Origin: an uncultured Porphyromonadaceae bacterium | GTDB taxonomy: Bacteria; Bacteroidota; Bacteroidia; Bacteroidales; Muribaculaceae | NCBI GenBank assembly: GCA_947649495.1 | Contig: CANSRU010000011.1 | Span: 1 to 64,000, forward strand | Direction of reading: 5' to 3' | DNA: 64,000 bases | Program-made: the position numbers and the translations under genes | Shown: positions 61,176-64,000 of the stretch, one piece after another | Layout of the letters: each line of letters begins with the position of its first letter | How positions within the stretch are numbered: position 1 is the stretch's first letter | The notes under the pieces: generated by a model | What the model saw: the letters and a program-made list of their open reading frames with translations, nothing else | Database searches by the model: none | What the model was told of the DNA's origin: nothing

Positions 61176-62315
61176 TTATTGCTCCTCGTAACGGCGGGCG
61201 CCATCAGAAACAATAACGGGATATATTTTCGGCTCGTGGCCATAGCGTTCGTTAAACTTGCGTGTAACAGTGGCAATGAAGTTGTCGTAAAGCTCATCTT
61301 TAACCAGATTGACTGTACAGCCACCGAAACCGCCACCCATTATGCGCGAACCGGTCACCCCACACTCCTTGGCAACATCGTTGAGATAATCGAGTTCCTC
61401 ACAGCTCACTTCGTAGAGTTTCGACATACCTTCGTGAGTACCATACATGCAGCGTCCCACAGTATCGTAATCGCCACGGTTCAAGGCATCGCACACATCA
61501 AGCACACGTTGCTTCTCCTCGATAACATATTTAGCACGGTTATAGTCCTCAGCGCTCACTTTGTCCTTGGCGGCATCGAGCATAGCCATGTCGGCATCGC
61601 GCAATGTCTCCACACCGAGAGTGGCGGCCACGCGCTCACAGCTCTCACGGCGCTTGTTGTAGGGAGAATCGACCAATTCATGCTTCACACGCGAATCCAC
61701 AAGCACGAGCTTGTATCCATCGAGTTTGAACGGGAAATATTCAAATTCACCTGAGCGGCAGTCAAGACGCATCAGATTGTCCTTCTTACCGTGAACCGAT
61801 GCAAACTGGTCCATAATGCCGCAGTTCACACCGCAATAATTATGTTCGGTGCTCTGTCCGATCTTGGCAAGCTCCATTTTGGGGAACTTATTGTCGTTGA
61901 ACAGTTCGTTGAGAGCGTTGGCAAAACAGCTTTCCAAAGCGGCACTCGACGACAGACCGGCTCCAAGAGGTACATTGCCGGCAAACACTGCATCGAAACC
62001 TTTCACCTCACCACCGCGCTTGATTATCTCGCGGCACACGCCGAATATGTAGCGCGCCCACTGCTGTGAGGGTGCATCTTCCTCATTAAGGCCAAATTCC
62101 ACGTATTCGTCGATATCGATGGAATAAACACGCACCTTATCGGTACCGTTAGGCTTGATCTCGGCCATAATGAACTTGTCGATGGCTCCGGGGAATACGA
62201 AACCACCATTATAATCGGTATGCTCACCGATAAGATTGAAACGGCCGGGGGCTACAAACAGAATGCCATCCTCGCCAAAACGCGATTTGAATTGCTCTTT
62301 GATTTTAGTTTTCAT
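61176..62315 (-). CDS. galK: Galactokinase
   Basis: GHMP-family kinase making galactose-1-phosphate, the entry to the Leloir pathway. Met 62315 (MKTKIKEQFKSRFGEDGILF) is the family-typical start; the product has 379 residues. The galactokinase signature is VAPGRFNLIGEHTDYNGGFVFP (residues ~21-42). The GHMP ATP-binding motif is PLGAGLSSSAALE (~112-124), the catalytic Asp lies in NCGIMDQFASVHG and the C-terminal motif is GSRIMGGGFGGCTVNLV. No galT/galE genes are next to it. It lies between the ABC binding-protein gene upstream and the divergent lipoprotein downstream; the promoter is not obvious. Confidence 0.96.
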   Translation of the reverse strand: MKTKIKEQFKSRFGEDGILFVAPGRFNLIGEHTDYNGGFVFPGAIDKFIMAEIKPNGTDKVRVYSIDIDEYVEFGLNEEDAPSQQWARYIFGVCREIIKRGGEVKGFDAVFAGNVPLGAGLSSSAALESCFANALNELFNDNKFPKMELAKIGQSTEHNYCGVNCGIMDQFASVHGKKDNLMRLDCRSGEFEYFPFKLDGYKLVLVDSRVKHELVDSPYNKRRESCERVAATLGVETLRDADMAMLDAAKDKVSAEDYNRAKYVIEEKQRVLDVCDALNRGDYDTVGRCMYGTHEGMSKLYEVSCEELDYLNDVAKECGVTGSRIMGGGFGGCTVNLVKDELYDNFIATVTRKFNERYGHEPKIYPVIVSDGARRYEEQ

Positions 62316-62457
62316 GATTGTATGTATGGATTGAATGATAATCGCAATAAGGTTCGTAAAGGTAACAAAATAATCCGAATCCACATCCATAAGCGGATGA
62401 AACTTATTTTTATCAACCTCACATACCGATTATATCACACCATACATACCATAATTA

Positions 62458-63594
62458 TCATATTGACATGCGTCGATAATAACGAGGTTCGCCCGGCAGC
62501 AAACCGGGATGGAATATAATGATATAGTCCTTCAACAACCGTTCGGGATGAAACGGAAATTCATCGAACAATGGCGAAACAGAAGTGTCGCACACCCACA
62601 CATTCCCGTCCTTAAAAGCATCGAAACTTGCATTCAACGGATTATTGGCCTTGAGCGCACCCATATCCATAGGCCCATAGCTCCTTATCAGCCAGCAATC
62701 GGCATGGACAGCACAGTCAAGCACAGCGGCGTAATCAAGCTGAAGCGAACCTGCGCTGCCATCGGAAGCCCAGGGATAGACGGCTCCGGCATCCTGAAGC
62801 ATACGCGCCATGTAGCTGCGGCCACCGGGCATGGCCCACACGCCGTCGAAACACTGTTCGGTTATCACCTCCGGACGCGTCTTTACGTCACCGACAAGCG
62901 CCGTGAGCGCTTCATAATCGTGGCAAACGCTATTGAATATAGAATCGGCCCGCGGCATATCGCCATACAACGCACCAAGAAATTTGATCCACTCAGCCCG
63001 GGCTATGGGTGTTGACTCCATATAGTCGGCACAATCAATCACCGTGATACCAGCCTGGTCTATCACTCCATGCCCGGCATTCTCGTACGGCGAAGCCAGA
63101 ATAACCTCAGGGTTATGCTCTACAATCTTCTCCAACGATGGCGACATTGATGAACCGACATCAACAATCGAACCGTCGGCCAGTCCTTTCACAATAGCCG
63201 GCGTGCGGAAATAAGAGCCATCGGCCACCGATGTGACAGCCGACACCTTTCCAAGCTCATCGATAACGCCGGCATGCACTCCACTGTAAACCAGCGATGA
63301 TTCCACCGGCACCCTTACCACAGCAGCACCATCGACCTGAGGCACCTCGCGCGCATCCCGCGGCACCAGCACATACCGTGCCATAAGCCTCGTGGTGTCC
63401 CATGGATTTTTCACATCCGCAATCATATAGCCGCCGCAATCCACCAATGTGAGCAATTCCGATGCTACCGTAAGCGTATCGCCCACCTCCTCTCCGGCAT
63501 GCCGTCCGCTCCCGCTTCCGCACGAATTAAGCATGACACACAGCGATAACACCAGATGCCACAACACAAATACCGACAATCTCAATCCTTTCAT
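62458..63594 (-). CDS. ABC transporter substrate-binding lipoprotein (FecB/BtuF-like)
   Basis: A 378-residue exported lipoprotein (LSLCVMLNSC lipobox, then a Gly/Ser linker SGSGRHAGEE). It has the type III periplasmic binding-protein fold: a first lobe with VPVESSLVYSGVHAGVIDELG and SPSLEKIVEHNPEVILASPYENAG, a long helix linker (TPIARAEWIKFLGALYGDM) and a second lobe with GGRSYMARMLQDAGAVYPWA. The family captures iron-siderophores, heme or cobalamin and delivers them to FecCD permeases; the permease and ATPase at 58370-60210 are the obvious partners, although galK and another gene intervene. The 143-nt gap to galK suggests a separate or partly coupled transcript. Confidence 0.87.
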   Translation of the reverse strand: MKGLRLSVFVLWHLVLSLCVMLNSCGSGSGRHAGEEVGDTLTVASELLTLVDCGGYMIADVKNPWDTTRLMARYVLVPRDAREVPQVDGAAVVRVPVESSLVYSGVHAGVIDELGKVSAVTSVADGSYFRTPAIVKGLADGSIVDVGSSMSPSLEKIVEHNPEVILASPYENAGHGVIDQAGITVIDCADYMESTPIARAEWIKFLGALYGDMPRADSIFNSVCHDYEALTALVGDVKTRPEVITEQCFDGVWAMPGGRSYMARMLQDAGAVYPWASDGSAGSLQLDYAAVLDCAVHADCWLIRSYGPMDMGALKANNPLNASFDAFKDGNVWVCDTSVSPLFDEFPFHPERLLKDYIIIFHPGLLPGEPRYYRRMSI

Positions 63595-63620
63595 ATTCTG
63601 CTATAAAATCATTCCATCGG

Positions 63621-63628
63621 CAAATTTA
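63621..63628 (-). promoter_or_regulatory. -7 box of the substrate-binding protein gene
   Basis: TAAATTTG on the minus strand, 27 nt before the ATG. Confidence 0.5.
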
Positions 63629-63695
63629 GACATAAAAGAATCCCCGGCATGTGTGAATCCGCACTTTTTTTTAACCAAGAATTGATTTAAATCAC

Positions 63696-63703
63696 TAAAT
63701 TTG
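63696..63703 (+). promoter_or_regulatory. -7 box of mdh
   Basis: TAAATTTG, 34 nt before the ATG; a T-rich -33 region precedes it. Confidence 0.6.
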
Positions 63704-63737
63704 CAGAAAGCAAACAATTAACCAAAATCAAAACAAT

Positions 63738-64000
63738 ATGTCAAAAGTAACCGTAGTAGGCGCCGGCAATGTGGGCGCTACATGTGCAAATGTATTGGTA
63801 ACCCAAAGTATAGCCGATGAAGTAGTGCTCATCGACATCAAGGAAGGTCTTGCCGAAGGAAAAGCGATGGATATAATGCAGACCGCCAACATACTCGGTC
63901 TGAACAGCCGTCTCACCGGTGTGACCAACGACTATGAGAAGACCGCCGGCAGCGACATGGTAGTGATAACCTCAGGCATTCCCCGCAAACCCGGCATGAC
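63738..64000 (+). CDS. mdh: Malate dehydrogenase (5' part; 3' end beyond window)
   Basis: An incomplete NAD-dependent lactate/malate dehydrogenase family gene, visible for 87 codons; the track lists only an antisense ORF here. The Rossmann dinucleotide-binding motif [18 protein letters not shown] opens the protein, then [18 protein letters not shown] ends β2 with the NAD-binding Asp, and the substrate-loop start [14 protein letters not shown] carries the conserved arginine of the LDH/MDH active-site loop region. GxGxVG at the N-terminus and the GKAMDI motif are typical of the LDH-like malate dehydrogenases found in Bacteroidetes. It interconverts malate and oxaloacetate in the branched TCA/succinate pathway. 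Confidence 0.92.
   Translation, partial: MSKVTVVGAGNVGATCANVLVTQSIADEVVLIDIKEGLAEGKAMDIMQTANILGLNSRLTGVTNDYEKTAGSDMVVITSGIPRKPGM

Noticed and set aside
1-64000. CRISPR arrays, rRNA, tRNA and intact insertion sequences
   Set aside because: No regularly spaced direct repeats, transposase motifs or tRNA T-arm sequences (apart from the tmRNA) were seen on either strand. This was by eye, so a divergent tRNA could be missed.

Overview
The window is a stretch of a Bacteroidales chromosome. SusC/SusD transporters, an ECF sigma/FecR pair, TamL, DUF1735 lipoproteins, Bacteroidetes-type promoters (a -7 box TAnnTTTG, often with TTG/TTTG about 20 nt upstream) and a tmRNA tag ending NYALAA all point there. 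The balanced base composition and the sulfatase, GH3 and host-glycan flavour suggest a gut family such as Muribaculaceae. That family call is inference and was not tested. Species cannot be named from the sequence alone.

Layout. (1) 1-3782 is the end of an integrative element: a DUF3945 protein running off the left edge, two small DNA-binding proteins, a tyrosine integrase and about 500 bp of non-coding attachment-site-like DNA. It abuts the 3' end of ssrA (tmRNA, minus strand, 3783-4181), a classic integration target. (2) 4475-7497 holds an NhaC-type antiporter and glutamate decarboxylase, together a plausible acid/sodium stress module. (3) 7558-9923 is a tight minus-strand operon: lgt, bioD, a DEDDy 3'-5' exonuclease and a small membrane protein. 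(4) 9996-11570 is a serine-type sulfatase. (5) 11660-14944 is the run pyrB-pyrI-flavin reductase-glyA, with a good promoter and a strong terminator. (6) 15036-18141 holds a GH3 glycosidase and a DUF1573 protein.

(7) 18335-28416 is a complete polysaccharide utilization locus: ECF sigma factor, FecR anti-sigma, SusC with an N-terminal STN domain, SusD, a GH18-like lipoprotein and two DUF1735 lipoproteins (one with a discoidin-like end, one with a LamG domain). This gene set resembles loci known to act on N-glycans. (8) 28622-36849 is housekeeping: a phosphodiesterase-family protein with a possible frameshifted tail, an RluA pseudouridine synthase, topA, a DJ-1 protein, apbE, an amidase, an HD hydrolase and ilvE. 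(9) 37108-47226 is an outer-membrane biogenesis block: LptD, TamB and TamL. (10) 47314-54729 carries a ROK kinase, a clostripain-like lipoprotein, MscS, a GC-rich structured leader, recJ and recQ. (11) 55008-64000 carries ychF, a lipid kinase, a PEGA-like lipoprotein, a FecCD-type metal-chelate ABC importer whose binding protein is separated by galK, a duplicated-domain lipoprotein and the start of malate dehydrogenase.

The most unusual material is non-coding: the ssrA-linked element end with a 16-bp leader repeat, a nested and competing inverted-repeat element at 58115-58260, the GC-rich leader upstream of recJ, and a set of genes whose promoters sit so close to the start codon that the mRNAs should be leaderless. 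I saw no CRISPR array, rRNA, tRNA or intact insertion sequence.
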